This document shows, one piece after another, positions 16,276 through 23,987 of a DNA stretch of 55,788 bases (within the stretch, counting starts at the first letter, position 1; each line of letters opens with the position of its first letter). The position numbers were made by a program, and so were the translations under genes. The notes under the pieces are model-generated. The model was not told the origin of the DNA. It was given only the letters and a program-made list of their open reading frames with translations, and ran no database searches. The DNA is from JBAYGJ01 sp041666685 (GTDB lineage Bacteria; Patescibacteriota; Patescibacteriia; UBA10025; JAHIVO01), in NCBI GenBank assembly GCA_041666685.1, contig JBAYGJ010000002.1:1-55788 (forward strand), given 5' to 3'.

Positions 16276-17559
16276 ATGAAAATAAGCATCAAGAATCTTC
16301 CCAAAAGCCAAGCCGAACTTACCATTGAGCTGAGTCCGGATGAGATGAAGCCGTTTCAGGAGCAGGCTGCAAAAACATTGTCCTATGGCACCAAGATTGC
16401 CGGGTTCAGGCCGGGCAAGGCACCCTATGAAATGGTTGAGCGTGAGGTGGGCGCCATGAAGATCCTGCAGGAAGCGGCGGAGAAGGCTGTCGAAAAATCA
16501 TTTACAGACGCAATCATTGACCGCAAGCTGGTGACTATCGGACCGCCCCAAGTCAATGTGGAGAAGCTGGCGCCTGGAAATCCGTTCACGTACAAGGCTA
16601 CTGTCTCGCTGTTGCCAAAGATTGAACTGACTGATTACCATAAAGTCAAAGTGGCCAAGCGTGAGGTGAAAGTAGAAGCCAAAGAAATCGACGAGACGAT
16701 CACGAATTTGCGGAAAATGTACGGCAAGGAAAAACTGGTCACCCGCCCCGCCCGGCATGGGGACAAGGTGGAGATTGACCTGGATACTTATATGGATAAA
16801 GTGCCGATTGACGGCGGGACTAGCAAGAACCATCCGGTCATAATCGGCGAAGGGCATTTCATCCCCGGATTTGAGGAAAGTGTCATTGATGTGGTATCCG
16901 GGGAGACAAAGGAATTCCAGTTGAAGTTTCCTAAAACATACCATCGCAAGGATCTAGCCGGGAAGCCGGTCGATTTCAAGGTAAAGGTGAATGCCGTATA
17001 TGAAATTGAGCTGCCGGCTGTGGACGATTCTTTTGCAAAGATGCTCGGCCAATTCGAGAAGCTGGATGACATGCGCAAGGAAATCGAGCGGAGCCTGCAC
17101 CGGGACAAAACCACTAAGGAGCAGCAGCGCTGGGAATTGGAGATCATTAGTGTGCTGATTTCCAGGTCGACTTTCGGCGAGTTGCCGGAAATCCTCATCG
17201 AGACGGAGCTGCATAAGATGATGCATGAATTGGAACACGAGGTGACTGGCGAAGGAATGAAATTCGATGATTATTTACAGAGTATCAAAAAATCCAGGGA
17301 AGAGCTGGAGAAGGAATTCAGGCCTCAGGCGGAAAAGAGGATCAAAACTGCGCTGGTACTTCGGACCATCGCCCAGGAGGAGCACATCAAAGTCAGTGAC
17401 GAGGAATTGGATAAAGAAATCTCCCTGCATCAGCAGCAGTATACCAAAAAGCCTGAAATCGCCGAACAACTCAAAACCCCGGAGTACCGGGATTACCTGC
17501 GCAATATCCTGCGCAGCCGAAAGGTTTTCGCGTGGTTCGAAAATAATCAGCCGAAATAA
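16276..17559 (+). CDS. tig: Trigger factor
   Basis: 427 residues with ribosome-binding N-domain signature GFRPGKAP (43-50), a central FKBP-type peptidyl-prolyl isomerase domain (about 150-240) and a helical chaperone C-domain ending YLRNILRSRKVFAWF. It binds L23 at the exit tunnel and shields nascent chains. It is the first gene of a run with nfo (11 nt gap), ydcF-like, yfcE-like and IMPase genes. Confidence 0.95.
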   Translation: MKISIKNLPKSQAELTIELSPDEMKPFQEQAAKTLSYGTKIAGFRPGKAPYEMVEREVGAMKILQEAAEKAVEKSFTDAIIDRKLVTIGPPQVNVEKLAPGNPFTYKATVSLLPKIELTDYHKVKVAKREVKVEAKEIDETITNLRKMYGKEKLVTRPARHGDKVEIDLDTYMDKVPIDGGTSKNHPVIIGEGHFIPGFEESVIDVVSGETKEFQLKFPKTYHRKDLAGKPVDFKVKVNAVYEIELPAVDDSFAKMLGQFEKLDDMRKEIERSLHRDKTTKEQQRWELEIISVLISRSTFGELPEILIETELHKMMHELEHEVTGEGMKFDDYLQSIKKSREELEKEFRPQAEKRIKTALVLRTIAQEEHIKVSDEELDKEISLHQQQYTKKPEIAEQLKTPEYRDYLRNILRSRKVFAWFENNQPK

Positions 17560-17570
17560 CCAACTGTCGT

Positions 17571-18404
17571 ATGAACATCGGCGCCCACGTTTCCATTGCT
17601 GGTGGCGTGTATAACGCGCCAATCAACGCACACCGCGCCGGTTGCGAATGTTTTCAGATGTTCACGCGCTCGCCGCAGGGCGGTTCGGCGCCCATTTTGG
17701 ATCCCGGCACGGTCAGTTCCTTTCATGCCAATATGAAGCAATACAAGCAGGCTGCCGTGTATATCCACACCCCATACTATATCAACCTGGCGTCTGCTAC
17801 TGACCGGATCCGTTTGAATTCTATCCGTATAATTCGGGAAGAATTGGAGCGCGGGACATTGCTCGGAGCGAAAGCACTGATGACCCATTTGGGCTCATCA
17901 GCAGGCGTAGGCCAGGATTTGGCCGTAGAAAAAGTTATTGAGGGAATTAAAAAGATTGTTGAGGGGTATAAAGGCACGACGCGATTTCTACTGGAGATCG
18001 CCGCCGGTTCCGGTAATATCATCGGCGATACGTTTGAGGAAATCGGTCAGATAATAAAAGCGGTGCCGGAATATGATTTGGGCGTCTGTTTCGATACCTG
18101 CCATGCGTTCGCCTCGGGGTATGACTTGAGGACGAAAAAAGCCATTGGCGTGACTTTGAAGGCGTTTGAAAAAGCAATCGGTCTGGATAGGCTTGTCCTC
18201 ATCCATGCGAATGACGCTAAATTTGAAATTGGTACGCACAAGGACCGGCACGAGCATATTGGGTATGGCCATATCGGCAGGGAAGGCTTTCGTATTCTTC
18301 TCCATCATCCCCAATTACGGGCGGTTGATTTCATCCTAGAAACACCGCCCAGTGAGAAAAAGGAAATTAATGACATTATGATGTTAAAAAAACTACGTAC
18401 ATGA
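17571..18404 (+). CDS. nfo: Endonuclease IV (AP endonuclease)
   Basis: 277 residues, full length. Zn-site motifs of the Nfo TIM barrel are visible: GAHVSIAGG, HTPYYINLAS, THLGSS, LLEIAAGSGN, VCFDTCHAFASGYD and HANDAKFEIGTHKDRHEHIGYGHIG. It cleaves the phosphodiester 5' of abasic sites in base-excision repair. Its stop overlaps the next start (ATGA). Confidence 0.97.
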   Translation: MNIGAHVSIAGGVYNAPINAHRAGCECFQMFTRSPQGGSAPILDPGTVSSFHANMKQYKQAAVYIHTPYYINLASATDRIRLNSIRIIREELERGTLLGAKALMTHLGSSAGVGQDLAVEKVIEGIKKIVEGYKGTTRFLLEIAAGSGNIIGDTFEEIGQIIKAVPEYDLGVCFDTCHAFASGYDLRTKKAIGVTLKAFEKAIGLDRLVLIHANDAKFEIGTHKDRHEHIGYGHIGREGFRILLHHPQLRAVDFILETPPSEKKEINDIMMLKKLRT

Positions 18405-19039
18405 TGAGATTTTTGCGGAAACTGCCGACATATATCCTGTGGACAATGTTTGCCGTGGCCATCGTGCTCATAATTGCTACTTTCACCGACGCGAATTTAT
18501 TACTCACCAAACCATTGGTCCATAATGATCCACCGCTAAAATCTGACGTCGTGATAATATTGGGGGGCGGCATTTTGGCGGATACCCATTCTTTGCCTTG
18601 GGGCGTCGAGGAACGGGTAGCGAAAGGCGTCGAATTGTATACAGGCGGGTATGCGCCGAAAATAATCGTTTCCGGCGGTATCGTCCATTATGGGGGCGAG
18701 GCGGAGAGTGAAGTCATGGCTCCATATGCAGAAATGTTGGGTGTCCCGGCCAATGATATTATTCAAGAAGACCGGTCTAAGGATACCCATACGAATGCCC
18801 TTTACAGCACACAGATTATGCAGGAACACGGCTGGCAGCGGGCTATCGTGGTGACGTCTGATTTCCATACGAGCCGGGCATGCCGGATATTTAAAAAAGT
18901 CACTCAGAATATCCTCTGTGTTGCCGCACCGCGTAATCCCGCATTCGAGGGAAATTATTTCCGCAATCTCATGGATTTCCGTGCCACGGTCCGCGAATAC
19001 GGCGCTTGGGTGTATAATTGGATGAAGGGTAATCTTTAA
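18401..19039 (+). CDS. YdcF/SanA-type DUF218 membrane-anchored protein
   Basis: 212 residues: one N-terminal membrane helix (about 10-28) followed by a DUF218 domain with ILGGG, E-R-V-x-K-G-V-E-L-Y, a SGG strand, E-D-x-S-x-D-T-x-x-N and V-T-S-D-F-H-T-S-R. Members are linked to envelope integrity and vancomycin sensitivity in Enterobacteria; the biochemistry is unsettled. It overlaps nfo by 4 nt and is followed 10 nt later by a phosphodiesterase. Confidence 0.88.
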   Translation: MMRFLRKLPTYILWTMFAVAIVLIIATFTDANLLLTKPLVHNDPPLKSDVVIILGGGILADTHSLPWGVEERVAKGVELYTGGYAPKIIVSGGIVHYGGEAESEVMAPYAEMLGVPANDIIQEDRSKDTHTNALYSTQIMQEHGWQRAIVVTSDFHTSRACRIFKKVTQNILCVAAPRNPAFEGNYFRNLMDFRATVREYGAWVYNWMKGNL

Positions 19040-19049
19040 CCGAAACCAT

Positions 19050-19553
19050 ATGAAAATTGGCATCATGTCCGATTCCCATGATAACCAGCCGAACATCGAA
19101 AAAGCGCTGGCGTACCTGACAGAGCAAAAGATCGCTACGATCATCCATTGCGGGGACGTGTGTGCACCAGCGACCTTGGCATTCATGGCTGAACATTATC
19201 ACGGGCAGATCCATATGTGTTTCGGTAATGTGGATGGCGACCGGTATAACATGACGAGAATGTCATTTGAGGACTTTAAGAATGTAAAAATACATGGCGA
19301 AATTGGGGAGCTGGTAGTAGGCGGGAAAAAAATCGCTTTTGTCCATTATCCCTACATGGCCAAAGGCCTGGCCGCCGAGGGTAAGTATGACATGGTATTC
19401 TATGGGCATGACCACAAGCCCTGGGAGGAGATGATCGGAGAAACGCGGATAGTGAATCCGGGAAATTTGGCGAATATTTTTTACGCACCGACTTTTGCGA
19501 TATTCGATACGGAGACGGGCAAGTTGGAATTAAAGATATTGTCTAAAATATGA
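19050..19553 (+). CDS. YfcE/MJ0936-type metallophosphodiesterase
   Basis: 167 residues with the calcineurin-like metal motifs: D8-x-H10, GDV (35-37), GNVDGD (59-64), VHYP (a variant of the usual GHG histidine) and YGHDH. Family members hydrolyse phosphodiesters with Mn2+; the physiological substrate is not evident. It overlaps the IMPase gene by 4 nt (ATGA). Confidence 0.9.
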   Translation: MKIGIMSDSHDNQPNIEKALAYLTEQKIATIIHCGDVCAPATLAFMAEHYHGQIHMCFGNVDGDRYNMTRMSFEDFKNVKIHGEIGELVVGGKKIAFVHYPYMAKGLAAEGKYDMVFYGHDHKPWEEMIGETRIVNPGNLANIFYAPTFAIFDTETGKLELKILSKI

Positions 19554-20320
19554 CTTTTAAAAATACACTCATGGCCGCAGCCCAAGCGGCAGGGAATATT
19601 CAGCTCCGCCGTTTCGGTAAGCTGACCAGACGGGACGTCCACCGCAAAGCCCATGATGAATTTGTGACGGATATCGATAAGCAGTCGGAACGGGTCATTA
19701 TTCGCATTATCCGGCGGCGTTTCCCTCAGCATGGGATTCTCTCAGAAGAGTCACCGGCACAGATGAAGACCGGGGATGAATATACCTGGATCATTGATCC
19801 CGTAGACGGTACGACGAATTATTCGATCGGTAATCCGCTTTTTGGCGTTTCCATCGGAGTTGTTGACCGGGACGGCCCTTTGGAGGGAATCGCGTATTTC
19901 CCGGCTTTACAGCGCTGGTACTACGCCAGGCGCGGCACTGGCGCGTATTTGAACGGTCGGAGAATCACGGTGGCACGCAATTGGTATGACCGGGCGATCC
20001 TGACACTCAGCTACCCACATTCCATCAGTGCATCCCATGGGGCCATGAATATTATCAACCGTTTGCGGCCGCAAGTAGCCAATATTCGCGTGTTCGGTTC
20101 GGCGTCATTTTCGTTCTGCTCCGTCGCGTCCGGGTCGGTTGATGCGATCATATTGGTCGGTCGGCAGCATCTCTGGGATGTGTACCCGAATATCCTTTTT
20201 GTCACCGAGGCTGGGGGCCGGGTAAGCGATTTTGCCGGACATCCCTGGACGCCGCGGGCATCAGGGCTGATCGCATCCACGCCAAAAATACACCATCAGT
20301 TGGTCAGGAGATTGCCATAA
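19550..20320 (+). CDS. Inositol-monophosphatase family phosphatase
   Basis: 256 residues. Metal-binding motifs are E66-E67 (SEES), D83-P-V-D86-G-T-T-N and, near the C-terminus, LWDVYP. The last normally reads WDVAAG, so the loop after the third metal aspartate differs. Possible substrates include inositol phosphates, fructose-1,6-bisphosphate, PAP and histidinol phosphate; the sequence does not decide. Last gene of the tig operon; it ends about 90 bp before tRNA-Leu, which is on the opposite strand. Confidence 0.88.
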   Translation: MTFKNTLMAAAQAAGNIQLRRFGKLTRRDVHRKAHDEFVTDIDKQSERVIIRIIRRRFPQHGILSEESPAQMKTGDEYTWIIDPVDGTTNYSIGNPLFGVSIGVVDRDGPLEGIAYFPALQRWYYARRGTGAYLNGRRITVARNWYDRAILTLSYPHSISASHGAMNIINRLRPQVANIRVFGSASFSFCSVASGSVDAIILVGRQHLWDVYPNILFVTEAGGRVSDFAGHPWTPRASGLIASTPKIHHQLVRRLP

Positions 20321-20365
20321 TATAATTATGCATACCCGAAAACCTGTGGTCTGTTTTTTGTGCCG

Positions 20366-20396
20366 TCCCTCAATCAGTTCGGGACCGCACGTATTT
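20366..20396. repeat. Palindromic element beside tRNA-Leu
   Basis: GTGCcGTCCC..GGGACcGCAC forms a hairpin with a 10 nt loop in the gap between the IMPase gene and tRNA-Leu. The T run lies on the wrong side for a plus-strand terminator. It resembles the palindromes next to other tRNA genes here. Confidence 0.5.
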
Positions 20397-20408
20397 GATT
20401 TCATGTAT

Positions 20409-20492
20409 TGCCGCCGGTCGGAATCGAACCGACACGGCCTTGCGGCCAACGGATTTTAAGTCCGTCGCGTATACCAGTTCCGCCACGGCGGC
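20409..20492 (-). tRNA. tRNA-Leu(UAA)
   Basis: Class II tRNA on the minus strand: acceptor GCCGCCG/CGGCGGC, anticodon loop CTTAAAA (anticodon UAA), long variable arm GGCCGCAAGGCC and T loop TTCGATT. Discriminator A, CCA not encoded. Its first base abuts the stop codon of the upstream methyltransferase gene (ends at 20493) with no gap, so RNase P must cut exactly at that stop codon if they are co-transcribed. Confidence 0.94.
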
Positions 20493-20951
20493 CTACGGTT
20501 GTATTATATCAAATAAAACGATTCCTAGCGCTATGGCCACGTTCAGCGATTCCTTCTGGCCATGCATGGGGATATCGATCACTACATCGCATTTTTTTAA
20601 TAACGTGTCTGGCAGTCCCCTGACTTCGGCCCCGACAATGAGGGCAAGTGGAAATTTTTTCTTCCGCGTGAAATATGGGGTACTTTTTTTTGATTGTTCC
20701 AGGGCAACTAGCTCGTACTTTTTGGCGTTCAATTCTTTCAGAACATCGGCTGTCCTCGGACGTTTTTCAAACGGTACGAAGGCCGTCGCACCGAGGGCCA
20801 CTTTGTCGATTTTTGGGTGCGGCGGGGCAGGGGTTATGCCGCACAAATAGATCTTTTTCACGCCAGCGGCGTCTGCGGTACGGAATATGGCGCCAACGTT
20901 AAATCGGCTCCTGACGTTATGGAGTATAAGGACAACGTCTTGGGTATGCAT
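20493..20951 (-). CDS. SpoU/TrmH-family RNA 2'-O-methyltransferase
   Basis: 152 residues with the SPOUT motifs: motif 1 NVRSRFNVGAIFRTADAAG, motif 2 ALIVGAEVRGLP and motif 3 IPMHGQKESLNVAIALGI. These enzymes form a deep trefoil knot and methylate ribose in rRNA or tRNA. I chose the ATG at 20951 (MHTQDVV), where family homology starts; an upstream extension would run into palindromic tRNA-Gly repeat sequence. The stop codon abuts tRNA-Leu directly. Confidence 0.9.
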   Translation of the reverse strand: MHTQDVVLILHNVRSRFNVGAIFRTADAAGVKKIYLCGITPAPPHPKIDKVALGATAFVPFEKRPRTADVLKELNAKKYELVALEQSKKSTPYFTRKKKFPLALIVGAEVRGLPDTLLKKCDVVIDIPMHGQKESLNVAIALGIVLFDIIQP

Positions 20952-20963
20952 ATTGTTTGATAA

Positions 20964-21015
20964 AGCGGGGAACGGCCCGCCTCGACTCGCATTGTTCGTC
21001 GACGCGAGGCGGGGA
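20964..21015 (-). repeat. tRNA-Gly(GCC) 3' end copy running into a palindrome
   Basis: AGCGGGGAACGG (20964-20975) repeats the 3' end of the intact tRNA-Gly 200 bp away (21176-21187), then passes into CCCGCCTCG..CGAGGCGGG (about 20975-21014). The copy lies 12 bp from the methyltransferase start and has replaced its upstream region. Confidence 0.65.
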
Positions 21016-21172
21016 CTTCTTCTCCCCCAATCTCGTCGCAAGCCTCCTCGATTTCCTCCGAAGCCTGTGGCCCTCGCTTCAACTCCTTCGGAGCGCTCGG
21101 GTCCGCTTCGAATCCGTTAATTATTAAGGCTACCGTACTGATTGCGAGTATTTGATATTAATTAATGTTCGC

Positions 21173-21247
21173 TGGAGCGGGGAACGGGACTCGAACCCGC
21201 GACCTCTTCCTTGGCAAGGAAGCGTTCTACCACTGAACTACCCCCGC
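21173..21247 (-). tRNA. tRNA-Gly(GCC)
   Basis: Acceptor GCGGGGG/TCCCCGC, anticodon arm CTTCC-TTGCCAA-GGAAG (anticodon GCC), T loop TTCGAGT, discriminator U and encoded CCA (21173-21175). Palindrome-rich sequence follows on both sides (for example ATGCC..GGCAT near 21306-21340). Confidence 0.94.
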
Positions 21248-21392
21248 ATTTATTATGAAGGGACACCTTCGGTTTACCTTCATCTCATCCTTTCCCTCAA
21301 AGGGATGCCTTGCCCGGCGTGAAGCCGAGGCTTGGCATGATGATTTCAAGTACTGTCAGAATGTCAAAATAATCATTTGTTGTCAATACACT

Positions 21393-21475
21393 GGAGGCGT
21401 GAGCGGGAATTCTTCTCGTTCCTCGAAGCCGGCCGCCCTTCGCTTTATCACCTTCGGTGCGCTCTGGTCGGCTGC
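21393..21475 (-). repeat. tRNA-Cys 3' end copy closed by an inverted T-arm piece
   Basis: Positions 21396-21411 repeat 16 nt of the tRNA-Cys 3' end exactly, with discriminator U and an encoded CCA outside it, which the intact gene lacks. A palindromic insert (AGCCGGCC..GGTCGGCT) follows and ends in TGCAATTCCCG, an inverted copy of the T arm. Confidence 0.68.
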
Positions 21476-21502
21476 AATTCCCGTATATTTATTAAGGTGA
21501 CT

Positions 21503-21574
21503 AGGCGTGAGCGGGAATTGCACCCGCGTATAGAGGTTTTGCAGACCTCTGCCTTACTACTTGGCTATCACGCC
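21503..21574 (-). tRNA. tRNA-Cys(GCA)
   Basis: Acceptor GGCGTGA/TCACGCC, anticodon arm GAGGT-CTGCAAA-ACCTC (anticodon GCA), discriminator U, CCA not encoded (next bases AGT). The T loop reads TGCAATT, with G in place of the near-universal U55. It sits between a 3' copy (21393-21475) and a 5' copy (21581-21643) of a tRNA-Cys. Confidence 0.92.
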
Positions 21575-21580
21575 TTAAAG

Positions 21581-21643
21581 AGGTGGTTTTGTCCCGCATT
21601 CGTGGCGGGGCAGACCTCTGCCTTACCACTTGGCAACGTAGCC
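21581..21643 (-). repeat. tRNA-Cys 5' half with a palindrome in the anticodon loop
   Basis: The piece repeats the anticodon and D arms of tRNA-Cys (GCAGACCTCTGCCTTACCACTTGGC, 21610-21634), but the anticodon loop is split by CCCGCattcgtGGCGGG (about 21593-21609), and the 5' acceptor reads GGCTACG instead of GGCGTGA. It may come from a different ancestral tRNA-Cys gene. Confidence 0.65.
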
Positions 21644-21697
21644 ATTAGGGCGTATAGATATGGTATCAATCTGGAGGTGTTTTTTCAAGGGTTGGCC

Positions 21698-21729
21698 AAA
21701 AACAAACCCCGCTCATAACTGGGCGGGGC
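21698..21729 (-). terminator. Intrinsic terminator of the 3D-domain gene
   Basis: On the minus strand CCCCGC..GCGGGG (6 bp) followed by a TTTGTTTTT tract, 13 nt after the stop codon. Confidence 0.85.
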
Positions 21730-21741
21730 TTGCTGGTTGTT

Positions 21742-22239
21742 TTATAGAATTTCCATTTTGACGTGCCTCACGCCCCATTGTTTCGCCAATTCGCGGGTCG
21801 GCATCCAAATGTCAGCCCTTGTACTGAATCTGGCAGCCATCCGGTCTTCGACGATGAAGATTTTATCTCCAAATTGGTCAGGAAACCGTACTTTTGTCCC
21901 AATTGGCAGGAAATTTGCGGCAATAATCCCGTCACGTACCTGGGTGCCCGAGGCAGTGGTAAACGGCGTACTGCCGCACTGGTCAACCGTCGATGAATAG
22001 GCGGTTACGGTTAACGTGAGTACCTTTTTTGCGGCCGGTTTCGGACGATCAGGGATTTCCGGAAGATGCATGACGGCGGCCGGGGCGATTTGGACGGCGT
22101 TAGTTTGTTCGATAGCCGTTATCGGCTCGGCGGTTGATTGCGCCAGGGCTAAATGCGGGAAAGAAAATTCAAAACTAAAAATTGAGAGGACGATTATTGT
22201 TATGTATTTGATTTTTCTGAGGATAATTCGCTTGATCAT
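21742..22239 (-). CDS. Secreted 3D (Asp-Asp-Asp)-domain protein
   Basis: 165 residues with a signal peptide (about 1-33, hydrophobic core YITIIVLSIFSF, cleavage near LALAQ), a Pro/Ala linker and a C-terminal 3D domain from about residue 73. Visible motifs are TVTAYSSTVDQC, TASGTQVRDGIIAAN, LPIGTKV, FIVEDRMAARF and ADIWM, carrying the three conserved aspartates. This double-psi beta-barrel fold occurs in lytic transglycosylases (MltA type) and in resuscitation-factor-like peptidoglycan hydrolases. It probably acts on the cell wall outside the membrane. It is monocistronic with its own terminator. Confidence 0.88.
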   Translation of the reverse strand: MIKRIILRKIKYITIIVLSIFSFEFSFPHLALAQSTAEPITAIEQTNAVQIAPAAVMHLPEIPDRPKPAAKKVLTLTVTAYSSTVDQCGSTPFTTASGTQVRDGIIAANFLPIGTKVRFPDQFGDKIFIVEDRMAARFSTRADIWMPTRELAKQWGVRHVKMEIL

Positions 22240-22337
22240 ACGGTTCGGTTAATAGTCTTTTGCTAGATTGCCCAATATTAGCAATTAATTGTTAAATATT
22301 CCATAAATTTAGCTAACATTGGCTACAATGTAGGTAT

Positions 22338-22362
22338 CAAAAAACACCCTATCACAAGGGTG
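22338..22362 (-). terminator. Intrinsic terminator of ddl
   Basis: Minus strand CACCCT-TGTGAT-AGGGTG followed by six T. A shorter T run on the other side lets it work weakly in both directions. Confidence 0.85.
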
Positions 22363-22425
22363 CTTTTGATGGCCTATCTTAGCAGACCTGGGGATTATGT
22401 CAAGTGTGAAGGGTCGGGCTGATCG

Positions 22426-23442
22426 TTATCGTGTATGCGCCAATTCAATCAGCCTGGATAGTAATTTTTGATATGGGATACCACTGGCTTGCCACATTTT
22501 GGGGTACATGGAGATGTCGGCGAAGCCGGGCAGCGTGTTTATCTCGTTTAAGTATATTTTGCCGGTCTTTTTCACCAGGAAGTCCACCCGCGCTAACCCT
22601 TCGCAATTTGCCAAACGGTAAGCATCACGGGCTAATATTTTAATCTCGTCCAGGATTTTTTTAGGCAGTTGTGCCGGAATTTGCGGGTGGCTTCGCGAGT
22701 CGAAATATTTATCGTCATAATCGTAAAATTCGTGTGAGGTGACAATACGGCCGGGTATAGCAACTTTGAAGTTTTTTATTGAATTACCTGATACCGCAAC
22801 TTCTATTTCATAGCAGTTTTCAACTGATTCTTCGATAATTACCTTTACGTCATATGCGCGGGCGAATTTGATTGCCTGGGCCAGCTTTTTCTTATCCTTC
22901 ACTTTGGTGATGCCGACCGATGATCCAGTGCAGGCCGGTTTTACAAAAACAGGAAATTTTAGCTGTAACGCCTGGCTAAGACTTTTCTTGATTTCTTTTG
23001 TGGCGTGACGTTTGTAATCAATAATAACAAACTTCGGTTTTGGTAGGCCGTGGTATTTCATCAGTTCGTTGAATATCCCTTTATCCAAGCACAATGACGA
23101 TGAAAGGACGTCCGCACCGACAAATGGGATATTGAGCATACGGAACATGCCTTGGATGGTGCCGTCTTCGCCGCCAATGCCGTGCATAACCGGAAAAGCC
23201 ACGTCGATCTGACGGCTGAGGGTATTCAGGTCGGCTGGCTTCAGTCGGCCAGTCCGCTTGTTTTCAATATGGGCGATGATGCCTGTACCAGTCCAAAACT
23301 TTCCTTTCTTATCAATAAAAAATTCACGCACGCGGAAATGCTTGCGGTCAACGGCGGCAATAACGTTTTTGGCTGACATGAGCGATACCTCATGTTCCGG
23401 AGACTGTCCGCCGAAGAATATGCCGACCGTAGTTTTTTTCAT
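22426..23442 (-). CDS. ddl: D-alanine-D-alanine ligase
   Basis: 338 residues, ATP-grasp fold. Landmarks: GGQSPEHEVSL (11-21), PVMHGIGGEDGTIQG, KPACTGSSVGI, a DYDDKYFDS omega-loop with the tyrosine typical of D-Ala (not D-lactate) ligases, RVDF, and LNEINTLPGF near the C-terminus. It makes the D-Ala-D-Ala terminus of the peptidoglycan stem peptide, evidence that this organism builds a wall precursor. A truncated DUF523 fragment ends 9 nt upstream. Confidence 0.96.
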   Translation of the reverse strand: MKKTTVGIFFGGQSPEHEVSLMSAKNVIAAVDRKHFRVREFFIDKKGKFWTGTGIIAHIENKRTGRLKPADLNTLSRQIDVAFPVMHGIGGEDGTIQGMFRMLNIPFVGADVLSSSLCLDKGIFNELMKYHGLPKPKFVIIDYKRHATKEIKKSLSQALQLKFPVFVKPACTGSSVGITKVKDKKKLAQAIKFARAYDVKVIIEESVENCYEIEVAVSGNSIKNFKVAIPGRIVTSHEFYDYDDKYFDSRSHPQIPAQLPKKILDEIKILARDAYRLANCEGLARVDFLVKKTGKIYLNEINTLPGFADISMYPKMWQASGIPYQKLLSRLIELAHTR

Positions 23443-23451
23443 TGTGAGTAA

Positions 23452-23580
23452 TTAAAGCTCTTCTTCAGAAATTACTTTAACGTCATTTTTTTCAGCAGTT
23501 CGATTACTTTTTTCATTTGGCTTGCTCATGCCGTCGTATCTGCAATAAACCCCTAACAAGCATGCGCTGCACAGTTTCAT
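23452..23580 (-). pseudogene. Truncated DUF523 protein (N-terminal 42 residues)
   Basis: The 42-residue frame opens with CSACLLGVYCRYDGMSKPNE, the N-terminal hallmark of DUF523 (two cysteines, R-Y-D-G, K-P-N). It stops at VISEEEL, where full-length members of about 150 residues continue. The stop codon is 9 nt before ddl. The upstream side of this piece borders a broken tRNA-Gly copy (23590-23602), so rearrangement here probably removed the rest. A short functional peptide cannot be excluded. Confidence 0.6.
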
Positions 23581-23589
23581 ATTTTGAAA

Positions 23590-23602
23590 AGCGGGTAGGG
23601 AC
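23590..23602 (-). repeat. Outer tRNA-Gly(UCC) 3' fragment
   Basis: AGCGGGTAGGGAC matches the 3' end (discriminator, acceptor strand, start of T stem) of the intact tRNA-Gly 18 bp away. With 23783-23837 it makes up most of one tRNA-Gly split in the T loop. Confidence 0.65.
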
Positions 23603-23608
23603 TTATTT

Positions 23609-23702
23609 AAGTCACATTGAGCGGGTAGGGAGAATCGAACTCCCGGCAACAGGTTGGAAACCTGTGGTATTACCACTATACGATACCCGCTCAATGTGAC
23701 TT
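23609..23702. repeat. 19-bp perfect inverted repeat enclosing tRNA-Gly(UCC)
   Basis: 23609-23627 and 23684-23702 are exact reverse complements. Seven of the pairs are the tRNA acceptor stem; the other 12 extend it outward on both sides, so the precursor RNA or single-stranded DNA forms one long hairpin. Confidence 0.9.
23620..23690 (-). tRNA. tRNA-Gly(UCC)
   Basis: Acceptor GCGGGTA/TACCCGC, anticodon arm ACAGG-TTTCCAA-CCTGT (anticodon UCC), T loop TTCGATT, discriminator U, CCA not encoded. The acceptor stem is extended by 12 further complementary pairs in the flanks. The gene lies inside a second tRNA-Gly that is broken into two pieces. Confidence 0.94.
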
Positions 23703-23727
23703 AATTGTTGTAAATATGTTTGTGAAT

Positions 23728-23837
23728 CGCCCGTGAACCACTGAATGGTTCAGGGCGTCATGTACCCTTGAGTGGTACATAACGAACTCCCGGCAACAGG
23801 TTGGAAACCTGTGGTATTGCCACTATACGATACCCGC
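23728..23837 (-). pseudogene. Outer tRNA-Gly(UCC) copy, 5' part, preceded by two hairpins
   Basis: 23783-23837 repeats 55 nt of tRNA-Gly (T loop to 5' end) with one mismatch against 23636-23690. Its 3' side is replaced by two perfect hairpins: CGCCCgTGAACCA..TGGTTCAGGGCG (23728-23757) and ATGTACC..GGTACAT (about 23759-23780). Confidence 0.75.
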
Positions 23838-23849
23838 ATTAATGCTAAG

Positions 23850-23945
23850 GATGCCAAAGAAAATTATTAAGGTCAATATAGTAATTTCCTTGCCTCATTG
23901 TAACCTCAACTCCTTCTTTTTTCAAGTGCAGGGTTCGGTGTCGTC
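23850..23945 (-). pseudogene. 3' remnant of an Atl/MGMT-like gene
   Basis: Minus-strand frame whose last residues, LKKEGVEVTMRQGNYYIDLN then NFLWHP-stop, align with the end of the intact Atl gene (LRKEGVSVSKRQGNFYIDLA then EFLWHP). Similarity at DNA level covers about 100 bp and then stops. This copy and the intact gene's 3' end form direct repeats on either side of the glycosyltransferase gene. Confidence 0.7.
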
Positions 23946-23987
23946 GGGTTCTTTTGTATTTATCATAAACAGGATACAATAGAACAT

